Assembly: GCA_030596915.1 (NCBI GenBank) | Contig: JAUVSX010000158.1 | Coordinates: 1 to 7,028 of the forward strand | Direction: 5' to 3' | DNA from: Chloroflexota bacterium | GTDB taxonomy: Bacteria > Chloroflexota > Anaerolineae > B4-G1 | Length of the DNA: 7,028 nucleotides | Shown here: positions 1 through 6,075 of the stretch, one piece after another | How positions within the stretch are numbered: position 1 is the first letter of the stretch | Layout of the letters: every line of letters begins with the position of its first letter | Position numbers and translations under genes: made by a program | The notes under the pieces: model-generated | Seen by the model: only the letters and a program-made list of their open reading frames with translations | Told to the model about the DNA's origin: nothing | The model's database searches: none

Positions 1-614
1 CGCCACTGCTCGACCGGGTGTACTCGGACCCCGAACAAGAGGACGAGCGGACATCGCGTCAGGACCGGATTCCGCCGCAGCGGGTCTGGCGCGTCGTTCC
101 CCGGGCGAGGCGCGCGAGGGCTCCGGCCTGGGTCATCGGGTCGCTGGTGCACGAGGCGCTGGCCGCGTGGCGGTTCCCCGACGATACCTTCGACCGTTGG
201 GTGGAGGCCCGTGCGCGCGGGTACGGCATCACCGACCCGCGCCAGCTCACGGGTGCGGTCGGGGAAAGCCGCCGTCTGTTGCGCCGGTTCCGGCAGCACC
301 ACCTGTACCAGACAATGGCCTGCGCTGAGCGGCGACTGCACGAGGTGCCCTACAGCCTGATCGTGGGCGGCAAGTTGGAGCGGGGCATCATCGATGCGAT
401 GTATTTGAGCGACGGACGTTGGACGATCGTGGAGTTCAAGACCGACGATGTGAGAACCGAGGTGCAGTTCCAGCGGCTGCTGGTCGAAGAGAAGTACGAG
501 ACGCAGGCGCGGCGCTACGCGGCCGCGGTGGAGGAGCTGCTCGGCCAGCGGCCAGGGCTGGTGCTGTGCATGCTCAACTATGCTGGCTCGGTGCGCCTGC
601 ATTCGATCGAGTAG
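1..614 (+). CDS. C-terminal PD-(D/E)XK nuclease domain of a RecB/AddA-type helicase-nuclease (5' partial)
   Basis: The frame is open to the left edge, so this is the end of a larger gene. The GTG at 18 is an internal valine codon, not a real start. Counting from it, the RecB-family nuclease motifs appear in order: His45 in GSLVHEAL, Glu109, Asp126 in GIIDAMY, Glu139-x-Lys141 in VEFKTD, and Gln163/Tyr167 in YETQARRY. All metal- and DNA-contacting positions of the family are present, so the nuclease centre looks intact. In known relatives this domain sits at the C terminus of a UvrD/Rep-type superfamily 1 helicase and degrades DNA ends during recombinational repair, in the cytoplasm. The helicase part would lie left of the window. 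A stand-alone RecB-like (Cas4-like) nuclease cannot be excluded, because the upstream part is not visible. The gene ends in TAG, and the same frame stays open for 76 more codons. Confidence 0.85.
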   Translation, partial: PLLDRVYSDPEQEDERTSRQDRIPPQRVWRVVPRARRARAPAWVIGSLVHEALAAWRFPDDTFDRWVEARARGYGITDPRQLTGAVGESRRLLRRFRQHHLYQTMACAERRLHEVPYSLIVGGKLERGIIDAMYLSDGRWTIVEFKTDDVRTEVQFQRLLVEEKYETQARRYAAAVEELLGQRPGLVLCMLNYAGSVRLHSIE

Positions 615-670
615 ATCGCTTCGCGCACTTGGCCTGGCGGTTTTTCGGCTGCTGAGCCAAGCGCGTCTTC

Positions 671-675
671 GGAAG
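671..675 (+). promoter_or_regulatory. Putative Shine-Dalgarno for the hidden small ORF
   Basis: GGAAG lies five bases before the GTC codon at 681. That is normal Shine-Dalgarno spacing and is the main reason to place the N terminus of the small frame there, although GTC is not a standard start. Confidence 0.3.
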
Positions 676-680
676 CCCGA

Positions 681-845
681 GTCAGGGTCACCTTCGTACC
701 TGGGAGGTTCTCGATTCCGGAAGCGGTCCAGGCCGATGTACTGCTGGAGAGCGGCCAGGTCACGGGCAACGTCGTTTCGTTGGCGCCGGAACTGCTGCAG
801 GCAATCCGATTCCCCAATAACCCATCACAAGATCAGAAGAAGTGA
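681..845 (+). CDS. Hidden small ORF of unknown function, about 54 codons, with non-canonical GTC at the expected start
   Basis: I do not recognise this protein. The frame ending in TGA at 843-845 reads VRVTFVPGRFSIPEAV and continues to APELLQAIRFPNNPSQDQKK. It looks coding: third positions are mostly G or C, second positions are balanced, and the residue mix has an alternating hydrophobic pattern followed by a polar Lys-rich tail. No ATG or GTG exists in this frame after the preceding TAG, and the only TTG is deep inside. The best N terminus is GTC at 681, one base from GTG, with GGAAG at good spacing. The stop lies one base before the probable start of the next gene, which suggests translational coupling. 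It could be a small protein with an unusual start, a gene whose start was mutated, or the decayed end of a longer gene. The frame is the same as that of the upstream nuclease. Confidence 0.45.
   Translation, partial: VRVTFVPGRFSIPEAVQADVLLESGQVTGNVVSLAPELLQAIRFPNNPSQDQKK
835..842 (+). promoter_or_regulatory. Shine-Dalgarno-like purine run before the membrane protein
   Basis: AGAAGAAG overlaps the last codons of the small ORF. The AGAAG part lies seven bases before ATA 847 but only two before GTG 842. The spacing therefore favours initiation at the ATA position, or at an ancestral ATG there. Confidence 0.35.
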
Positions 846-846
846 A

Positions 847-1224
847 ATACTCACAACCAAAGCAGCGATCATAGGCGCCGGGTTGGTTTTCCTCATCATC
901 TTTCTCTCCGGTATCTGGCTGAGCCGTTCTGGTGAGCCGTACAGTGGGGTTGTTCTGACGGTCCACAAACTCATCTCGCTTGCGGCGGTCGTTTTCCTCG
1001 TCATAGCTCTGGGCCAGGCAAACAAGGCGGTAGTACTAAGTACGATTGCGTTGACCGGCGGCGTGGTCACGGGCTTGTTGTTTCTGTGCGCCATTGTCTC
1101 TGGCGGTCTGCTGGCCACCGACAAACCCATGCCGGAGGCTGTCTTGACGCTGCACAGGGTAATGCCGTTTCTGAGTGTGATCTCCACTGCCGTAACCCTA
1201 TACCTTCTGCTGGCGCGCAAGTAG
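847..1224 (+). CDS. Small four-helix membrane protein with two histidines, possible single-haem b protein; start codon uncertain (ATA)
   Basis: About 125 residues with four predicted membrane helices (roughly 6-26, 38-57, 62-88, 101-122, counted from the ATA at 847). His40 (TVHKL) and His103 (TLHRV) lie at the beginning of helices 2 and 4. These helices run in the same direction, so both histidines fall on one face of the membrane. The positive-inside rule (Lys60 loop, Arg-Lys C terminus) suggests both ends are cytoplasmic and the histidines are on the outer side. This arrangement would allow bis-His haem binding, but that is inference and I cannot name a family. The frame has no ATG, GTG or TTG near the natural N terminus. 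ATA at 847 has AGAAG seven bases upstream and sits one base after the previous stop. The alternative is GTG at 842 if one base were missing in the following AAA. An ATG at about 736 in this frame lies inside sequence better explained by the small upstream ORF. TTG at 883 would cut into helix 1. Confidence 0.7.
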   Translation: MLTTKAAIIGAGLVFLIIFLSGIWLSRSGEPYSGVVLTVHKLISLAAVVFLVIALGQANKAVVLSTIALTGGVVTGLLFLCAIVSGGLLATDKPMPEAVLTLHRVMPFLSVISTAVTLYLLLARK

Positions 1225-1290
1225 CAGAATGTCGAAAGCCTGGAGTTGGCCAAAAGGAAGCTTGCCCGCAGCTCGTTTGACTAGAGACTG

Positions 1291-1295
1291 AAGGA
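1291..1295 (+). promoter_or_regulatory. Shine-Dalgarno of the VOC-family gene
   Basis: AAGGA sits seven bases before the ATG at 1303 and supports that start. Confidence 0.7.
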
Positions 1296-1302
1296 TTCTG
1301 CA

Positions 1303-1695
1303 ATGTCTGGGAGAGGTGACGCGAAGTCGACCGGCGCCAGGATCGAAAACGCGATCCCGATTCTCCGGGTCCGAAGCCTTGAGGCCAGTATTGACTACTA
1401 CCTGAGCGTGCTCGGGTTCAAGGTTGATTGGCAGGTACCCGGGAGTATGGGATCGGTCTCCCGCGACGGCCACAGCATTATGCTGTGCGAAGGTGACCAG
1501 GGGAATCCCGGGACCTGGGTCTGGGTCGGCGTCGACGACGCGAGTCTCTTCGACGAGTTGGCGGCGAAGGGCGCGACCATCCGACGCGCGCCGACAAACT
1601 ACCGCTGGGCATACGAGATGAGGGTGGAGGACCCAGACGGCCACGTCCTGCGCTTCGGAACGGAGCCCAGGGCGGATCAACCTTTCGAGGACTGA
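1303..1695 (+). CDS. VOC superfamily protein (glyoxalase/bleomycin-resistance-like)
   Basis: A 130-residue soluble protein of normal length for a single-polypeptide VOC protein. The two beta-alpha-beta-beta-beta modules are visible. The first runs from AIPILRVRSLEASIDYYLSVLGFKV (residues about 17-41) to HSIMLCEG (57-64). The second runs from TWVWVGVDDASLFDEL (71-86) to YEMRVEDPDGHVLRFG (104-119). The closing DPDGHVLRF signature is characteristic. The position that holds the first metal-binding histidine in glyoxalase I is Leu or Arg here (PILRV). The protein is therefore more like the non-metal bleomycin-binding or general ligand-binding branch than a true glyoxalase. The substrate cannot be deduced. 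VOC proteins act in the cytoplasm, usually as dimers. It follows the membrane protein after 78 bases on the same strand and may be co-transcribed. Confidence 0.85.
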   Translation: MSGRGDAKSTGARIENAIPILRVRSLEASIDYYLSVLGFKVDWQVPGSMGSVSRDGHSIMLCEGDQGNPGTWVWVGVDDASLFDELAAKGATIRRAPTNYRWAYEMRVEDPDGHVLRFGTEPRADQPFED

Positions 1696-1886
1696 GTCAC
1701 TCACCGCTACCCTGATCTGACGCGCGCGAGGCTATCCGGGCTCGGCTTGCCGCCGGTCTTGGTTCTGACCCGTTCCGCTGGTTGCAGGGTGCGCTGTCTT
1801 GGCTGCCACGCCGTTGAGCTCCGGGCGTTGGGTGCTCCGAGACGGCGATAAGACCAGGGCCTCGGAACGGAAAGGAGTCATCGAAG
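1696..1886 (+). other. Intergenic region between VOC gene and beta-sandwich gene
   Basis: About 190 bases with no convincing ORF and no clear terminator hairpin. A possible -35-like TTGAGC (1814-1819) is too far from GATAAG (1847-1852) to make a good promoter. The only clear element is the Shine-Dalgarno near the right end. Confidence 0.5.
1871..1877 (+). promoter_or_regulatory. Shine-Dalgarno of the beta-sandwich gene
   Basis: AAAGGAG lies nine bases before the ATG at 1887 and fixes the start of that gene. Confidence 0.75.
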
Positions 1887-2861
1887 ATGGAGGACACCCT
1901 TATCAGTCTTCACGACCTGGAGATCCGCGCTGCGCAAGCTGAGGTCGTCACTTGGCACGGGCGCGAGGCGTTGCGGCTGGAGAATGGTCTGGCTCTGGCT
2001 CCAGAAGTCGGGGCGAAGGATGCCAGCATAGAGGTGCTGATTGGCACAGATGGGCCGGCCTATCCGGGCGTGGCTTTTCGTGTTGCAGACGTCCTGAACT
2101 TCGAGTTGGCTTACGCTGTTCCCCACGTGAGCGGCGAGTGGGATGCCCTGCAGTATGATCCGGTGTTCCACGGGTCGAACACCTGGCAATTGTATCACGG
2201 GCCAGGCTACCAGCGAGAGGCGCAAGTGCCGACCGGTCGCTGGTTCCGGCTGAAGGTGGACACCTGTGGTATGCGGGCCGCTGTATCGGTTGACGGACAA
2301 CCGTCTCTGGAAGTGGAGCGGCTGGCACACTCGATAGTGAGGGGGCAGTTTGGAGTGTGGACCTTTCGCCCGGCATACTTCTGCGACTTGCGAGTTTCGG
2401 CCTGTGAGGGATTAGGGACCCCGAGTGAAGACGTGCCCAGCGCAGCCGAAGGCGTCGTGAAGAGTTGGTTCGTCGAGGACTACGGTGTGGTGGCTTGTGA
2501 GCCAAATGGGGTGCTCAACTTGAACCGCCACTTGCCGACGTCAATGGAGAAGGTGCGCTTGGTTCGACGTTTCGAGACATCCGAGGAGGGGAAGATCACA
2601 TTTGAGTTCGGTTTCAGTGATGGTCTTGTGCTGGAGTTGGATGGTGAAGTGATCTACAGTGGGGAGAACACGTTTGGGGGCTTTGCCGACCGCGCAGCGC
2701 GGGGGTACGTGGAGCTGGGGATGGAATCGGTGCGGCAGCAGGTGGCGGCTGGCAGCCACCATCTTGCTGGGAAGTTGGAGGTGAACGAGGGGTTTGGGTG
2801 GGGTTTGGTGCTGGCCGCTCGCGGGGAGGGGCTGCACTGGTTGCCGGCGGAGCTTGGCTGA
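1887..2861 (+). CDS. Two-domain beta-sandwich protein, concanavalin-A-like (LamG/DUF1080-type) N-terminal domain
   Basis: A 324-residue protein with no signal peptide and no membrane helix, so it is probably cytoplasmic. Residues about 8-172 resemble a concanavalin-A-like lectin/glucanase fold. They contain a strand-rich run with PGVAFRVADVLNFELAYAVP (59-78), the middle segment YDPVFHGSNTWQLYHGPGYQ, the GRWFRLKVDTCGMRAAVSVDG hairpin (117-137) and a closing QFGVWTFRPAYFCDLRVSAC strand pair. This pattern is seen in LamG and DUF1080 (3-keto-disaccharide hydrolase-like) modules. Residues about 190-318 form a second beta-rich region (ITFEFGFSDGLVLELDGEVI, 237-256) that looks like a galactose-binding-type jelly roll. 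A carbohydrate-related role is plausible, but no catalytic residues can be assigned. The start is supported by AAAGGAG upstream. The gene faces the lipoprotein gene convergently and shares its terminator. Confidence 0.75.
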   Translation: MEDTLISLHDLEIRAAQAEVVTWHGREALRLENGLALAPEVGAKDASIEVLIGTDGPAYPGVAFRVADVLNFELAYAVPHVSGEWDALQYDPVFHGSNTWQLYHGPGYQREAQVPTGRWFRLKVDTCGMRAAVSVDGQPSLEVERLAHSIVRGQFGVWTFRPAYFCDLRVSACEGLGTPSEDVPSAAEGVVKSWFVEDYGVVACEPNGVLNLNRHLPTSMEKVRLVRRFETSEEGKITFEFGFSDGLVLELDGEVIYSGENTFGGFADRAARGYVELGMESVRQQVAAGSHHLAGKLEVNEGFGWGLVLAARGEGLHWLPAELG

Positions 2862-3008
2862 GGTTCTTGTTGCAGTGACGAAGGGGGCGCGTCCAGCAGG
2901 TGCGTGAAGCCGACCGCCCCATCGAGGGCCCTATTGTTGCCGGTCTCGGTCACGAATCGTGCCCACCGTCGCGCGCGACGGGCCCACGCGTGCTTGGGTG
3001 AGGAGTTT
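2862..3008. other. Convergent intergenic spacer
   Basis: About 150 GC-rich bases between the end of the beta-sandwich gene and the terminator. I see no convincing small gene on either strand. It holds the 16-bp palindrome listed separately. Confidence 0.5.
2961..2986. repeat. Perfect 16-bp palindrome flanked by 5-bp direct repeats
   Basis: CCGTCGCGCGCGACGG at 2966-2981 is identical to its own reverse complement. It is directly flanked by GCCCA at 2961-2965 and again at 2982-2986. It could be a protein-binding dyad, an extra hairpin assisting termination, or a chance product of GC-rich sequence. The symmetry is seen directly; the function is unknown. Confidence 0.6.
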
Positions 3009-3043
3009 GGCCGAGCCAGTCTCCCCGTGGGACTGGCTCGGCC
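3009..3043. terminator. Bidirectional Rho-independent-like terminator
   Basis: GGCCGAGCCAGTC (3009-3021) and GACTGGCTCGGCC (3031-3043) form a perfect 13-bp stem with a 9-base loop. The plus strand continues with TGTGTTT. The minus strand continues with CCAAACTCCT, so the T tract is weak in that direction. The hairpin sits between two convergent genes, 147 bases after the plus-strand stop and 18 bases beyond the minus-strand stop. It can therefore end both transcripts. Confidence 0.85.
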
Positions 3044-3061
3044 TGTGTTTCCAAGAAGTCC

Positions 3062-5749
3062 CTAACGGTTGAAGCGCAGCACCTCCTGGCCGCCCCCATC
3101 ACGGACGATCAGTTGGATCCCGCTCAGCTCGAACGATGCGGCCGACTGCAGCGCGCTCAGGTAGAGCGATTCCTGCTGGTCGATGTCCTCGCCGCAGCTT
3201 GACTGCGTTGGAGCCAGGTTGCCAATGGTCAGTGATGATCCATCTACCGCATAGGAGCCGCCGAAGGTATTGCACCCGCCGTTCCCGCTTAGGTTTAGGT
3301 CCGGTGCGAAGTAGAGTGTCAGGGCGGTCCCGGGGATTGGCACCTGGTTGACGTACATCGAGCTCAGCACCCAGCTCGTGCCCGCCAGCGGATTGTCTGG
3401 CTCTGGGGTGACCGGCGGCTGTGTGGCCTTGACCTTGATCGTAATCTGCCGCAACTCAACCGCGCCATCGGGCTTCAGGACGCGCAGCTCGTAGGTCGTG
3501 GTCGTAGCCGGGCACTCCTTCTGGCTGCCCTCCCCGGTGACCGGGTAGTCCTGGTACCCGGCGCCCTGCGGGTACATCCAGATCGCCTGGATGTTCACCG
3601 CACGCCAGGAAAGGGTCGCGCACTCGCCCTCGTTGATGGTCGTCCTGTCGGCCCAGAAGTCGATCTCTGGCACGGCAGTCGCCTCAACCGTCGGCGCAAG
3701 CGTTGGTGTGGGCGGTGGCGGCGTCGAGAAGATAGGCACATTCTGTGCATTGGTCGCCTCGATGTAGACAGAGGCAACCCAGCCGATGTCGTTCGGCGCC
3801 CCGGACACGGGGATCACCCACCACTCGCGATCAGCGCTCTGGCCGATGATCTCACTCTCGGCGCCATACGGCGCCCAGCCAATTCTTGTGTAGTAGGTCC
3901 CCGGGCCGGTGCGGATGTTGACGCCGCTCTGCCCGGTCACGCGCCCCATTGGCTTGTCCGGAGCTGGCGTGGCGAGGTCAGTCGGCGGCTCGCCCGTATC
4001 GGGCGGGGGCGCGTCGGCCACGCCCAGGTCGGTGAAGACGAGCGACCCGCCCCCCGCTGGCAGAATCAGTTCCATCGTCGTGCCGCCTGGGCGCACCCGG
4101 TAGTCCTGAGTGGCCCCCAGCGCGCTCAGCATCGGATGCGCGAGAGAGCCAGGCTCACATTCCATGAGAATTGTCGGGCCGAGCTGGATCGCCACGCCGC
4201 CCGCGAAGCCGCCGGCGAAGGCGTAGCCGCCCATGCTGGCAATGCAGTCCGCCTGCACCTGCACGATGCCATTGCGGCCGAACACGATTGTGTAGTCCCA
4301 AGGGTTGATGTCGTCCAGTTCCTCTTCCGCGCCCTCAGGAGTGATCAGAGCCGTCATGCCCCACAGCTTGCCCTGGAGGCCAGAGGCGGGCATGCCCACG
4401 ACCTGCAGCGAGCCCACCACGGCGTCGAGGGTGGCCAGATCGGGCTCCCACGCACTCGTATCCAGGCCGTTCAGCATCCGCGCCTTCTGTGCGATATGCG
4501 CCTGGGGATCGAGGTTGAAGCTATCCCAGTCCTCTGCCGACACCTCTTCGGCGCTGGCAGGTAGCTCGGAAGTGGACACCGGGTAGAAGAAGGCCACCAG
4601 GTACTCCCCGTCGTTGGTGAACCCCTGGTAGATGTAGCGCAGCCCCTGTCCGATTACGGGGGTGGCGTCCTGGGCGACGCGGCCCACGAAGCGGTAGCCG
4701 CCCTTGGTGGCGCTGCTAGCTGTCTCGGCCGCCCGGCCTACCTGCACCGCCAGGTCGTTCACCCCGCCGACCTCCTCGACAGGCAGGACGGGCATGCCGG
4801 ACGTTGGCGCCGGGTGAGGCAGCGCCAGGGCCATGCGGTAAATGGCGGCGACCGTCCTGGAGATATGATCGCTCCCCGCCTCTCCCCACATCTCGAGGTC
4901 CGCGTCGACCGGGATGATGTACATCACCGGGTCGCCGTACTGCCTGTCAGCCGGATCCGTCACGCCGAAGTTGACCTGGATGTGCTCGGGCAGCCCCTTC
5001 GGACCGGGCGGTTGGCTCTGGTCATAGGGCGTTTCTGGCACAATGTTTGCCTGCCAGGCATAGGGCAAGTCCTGGGTATCAAGCCTGATCTGAACGGGAG
5101 CGATGCCCACCTCGCCGGGCTCGACGGTGCCCAGCACCTCGCTGGAGGTCTGGACGAGCTCGTCCCCCTCCAGCGCGTAGGTCTCCCGCACCCACTGAGT
5201 GGGGCAGCACATCGGGTCGTCGGGGCCGTGGGTGACCATCTCAACCACGATCTCGCCATCCTCGATGGTCAGCGCATAGATCCGCGCGCGATCGCCCAGG
5301 CTCGTCACGGCCACGTTGACCGGCTGCCCGTCCTGCTCGACGACGACCGCCAGATCGACGAAGGTGCCGCTGCCGCCGGAATTGGTCACCAGTATGACCG
5401 CCGCTGCCGGCTCCCCGTCGAGCTCCCCCGTGGCTATGTGCTGGGTGAGCCTCACTGTGAGCTTCGACGCCGAGCCCTCCACGATCGACTCGCTGTACTC
5501 GCCGTTCTCAAGCTGCACTGTGCCCGAGTCGGTCCATTGCGACTGGTACTCGAGGTTCGCCAGCACCTGCAACGAGGCGAGGTCGACCAGCGGCATCGGT
5601 TCGGGAGTCGGGGGCACGTCTGTAGGTTGTTTGGTCGGCTCCTCGGCTGTCGGCTGGGCGACCGTCGGCTCTGCCGGCTGGCGTCCGCCGCAGGAGATCA
5701 TCAGCGTCATCGTCATCACGGCCAGTACCAGGAGAAGTATCTTTCTCAT
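3062..5749 (-). CDS. Large multidomain surface lipoprotein with META-like, SH3b, Ig-like and META (HslJ-type) domains
   Basis: An 895-residue secreted lipoprotein. Residues 1-19 are a signal peptide (MRKILLLVLAVMTMTLMIS) ending at Cys20, the probable lipidation site; the lipobox is slightly unusual with Met at -3. Residues 21-53 are a Thr/Pro/Glu-rich linker. Residues about 54-207 form a conserved module with the CC pair in DDPMCCPTQ (Cys181-182). Residues about 215-452 are a further globular region. Residues about 457-577 look like a divergent META domain. Residues 601-666 are a bacterial SH3 domain (GVNIRTGPGTYY, then GWVAS). Residues 676-694 are a Pro/Thr linker. Residues about 695-775 are an Ig-like domain with Cys710 and Cys746 possibly bridged. 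Residues 786-894 are a clear META domain (LAGTSWVL, GNGGCNTFGGSY). It likely sits on the outer face of the membrane and binds cell wall or ligands; the exact role is unknown. A strong AGGAGGG supports the start. Confidence 0.9.
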   Translation of the reverse strand: MRKILLLVLAVMTMTLMISCGGRQPAEPTVAQPTAEEPTKQPTDVPPTPEPMPLVDLASLQVLANLEYQSQWTDSGTVQLENGEYSESIVEGSASKLTVRLTQHIATGELDGEPAAAVILVTNSGGSGTFVDLAVVVEQDGQPVNVAVTSLGDRARIYALTIEDGEIVVEMVTHGPDDPMCCPTQWVRETYALEGDELVQTSSEVLGTVEPGEVGIAPVQIRLDTQDLPYAWQANIVPETPYDQSQPPGPKGLPEHIQVNFGVTDPADRQYGDPVMYIIPVDADLEMWGEAGSDHISRTVAAIYRMALALPHPAPTSGMPVLPVEEVGGVNDLAVQVGRAAETASSATKGGYRFVGRVAQDATPVIGQGLRYIYQGFTNDGEYLVAFFYPVSTSELPASAEEVSAEDWDSFNLDPQAHIAQKARMLNGLDTSAWEPDLATLDAVVGSLQVVGMPASGLQGKLWGMTALITPEGAEEELDDINPWDYTIVFGRNGIVQVQADCIASMGGYAFAGGFAGGVAIQLGPTILMECEPGSLAHPMLSALGATQDYRVRPGGTTMELILPAGGGSLVFTDLGVADAPPPDTGEPPTDLATPAPDKPMGRVTGQSGVNIRTGPGTYYTRIGWAPYGAESEIIGQSADREWWVIPVSGAPNDIGWVASVYIEATNAQNVPIFSTPPPPTPTLAPTVEATAVPEIDFWADRTTINEGECATLSWRAVNIQAIWMYPQGAGYQDYPVTGEGSQKECPATTTTYELRVLKPDGAVELRQITIKVKATQPPVTPEPDNPLAGTSWVLSSMYVNQVPIPGTALTLYFAPDLNLSGNGGCNTFGGSYAVDGSSLTIGNLAPTQSSCGEDIDQQESLYLSALQSAASFELSGIQLIVRDGGGQEVLRFNR

Positions 5750-5757
5750 TGTTTGAG

Positions 5758-5764
5758 CCCTCCT
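5758..5764 (-). promoter_or_regulatory. Strong Shine-Dalgarno of the lipoprotein gene
   Basis: On the minus strand AGGAGGG lies eight bases before the ATG at 5749. It is an almost full match to the anti-Shine-Dalgarno and suggests efficient translation. Confidence 0.85.
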
Positions 5765-5843
5765 ATCGATTCACGGGGGGGCGGCTCGGTGTGCGAAGCA
5801 TCCTGCCGTCCCTCATTCAGCGCACCGTGGCTCATTGCCGATG

Positions 5844-5866
5844 GTACGCCACGCTTAGTTGCAGCC
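5844..5866. repeat. Direct repeat copy 1, downstream of the lipoprotein promoter
   Basis: GTACGCCACG is followed by CTTAG and then GCAGCC. The same three blocks recur in the same order at 5940-5972. This copy lies in the predicted 5' leader. Confidence 0.65.
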
Positions 5867-5888
5867 GATTCACTGGGCTGCAGCCGCA

Positions 5889-5916
5889 ATTGTAGCACAC
5901 GCATACCCACAATCAA
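5889..5916 (-). promoter_or_regulatory. Predicted sigma-70-type extended -10 promoter of the lipoprotein gene
   Basis: On the minus strand TTGATT (5911-5916) and TACAAT (5889-5894) are separated by 16 bases. TGC directly precedes the -10 box, giving an extended -10. This predicts transcription starting near 5881 and a leader of about 130 bases before the lipoprotein ATG. The prediction rests on consensus matching only. Confidence 0.6.
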
Positions 5917-5939
5917 GCTGCCAGTATGCGGCTCCGGGC

Positions 5940-5972
5940 GTACGCCACGCGATTCGCGCGCTTAGCGCAGCC
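5940..5972. repeat. Direct repeat copy 2, upstream of the lipoprotein promoter
   Basis: GTACGCCACGC (5940-5950), CTTAG (5961-5965) and GCAGCC (5967-5972) repeat the blocks of copy 1. About ten extra bases rich in CG separate the first two blocks. The offset between copies is 96 bases, and the promoter lies between them. Confidence 0.65.
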
Positions 5973-6075
5973 AAGTACGTACGGAGCGTGAGGCGGTTGG
6001 TGGGTGTGACGCGCACCTACGATGCGCAGGGGTAAGAGAAGTGGCGCCCAGCGACGGCAGGATGCGCCGAGCGAT

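Larger units (their letters stand above)
5765..6075. other. Intergenic regulatory region upstream of the lipoprotein gene
   Basis: About 310 bases with no convincing gene. They contain the predicted promoter, the two direct-repeat copies, a second short repeat TGCAGCCG (5860-5867 and 5879-5886) and a weak hairpin with GCGCA/TGCGC arms at 6011-6027. That hairpin is a poor candidate terminator for the broken gene to the right. Confidence 0.6.

Noticed and set aside
580..846. Upstream extension of the membrane protein from ATG 580 or ATG 736
   Set aside because: The extension is Arg/Ser/Cys-rich and unlike a membrane protein N terminus. It overlaps the nuclease end and the better coding frame at 681-845.
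612..1224. TAG as a recoded sense codon
   Set aside because: The lipoprotein also ends in TAG immediately after a complete META domain and just before a strong terminator, so TAG works as a normal stop here.
1222..1284. Nineteen open codons after the membrane protein stop as a lost C-terminal tail
   Set aside because: The stretch reads like a plausible Lys/Arg helix, but it is too short to distinguish from chance in GC-rich DNA.
1198..1704. Minus-strand open frame opposite the VOC gene
   Set aside because: The plus strand carries a recognisable VOC protein with Shine-Dalgarno, and the minus frame shows no family features.
4814..5965. Long plus-strand open frame of 383 codons opposite the lipoprotein
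   Set aside because: It is antisense to a clearly real gene with signal peptide and known domains. Its translation is Arg/His/Gly-rich without recognisable motifs, as expected from GC-rich mirror frames.
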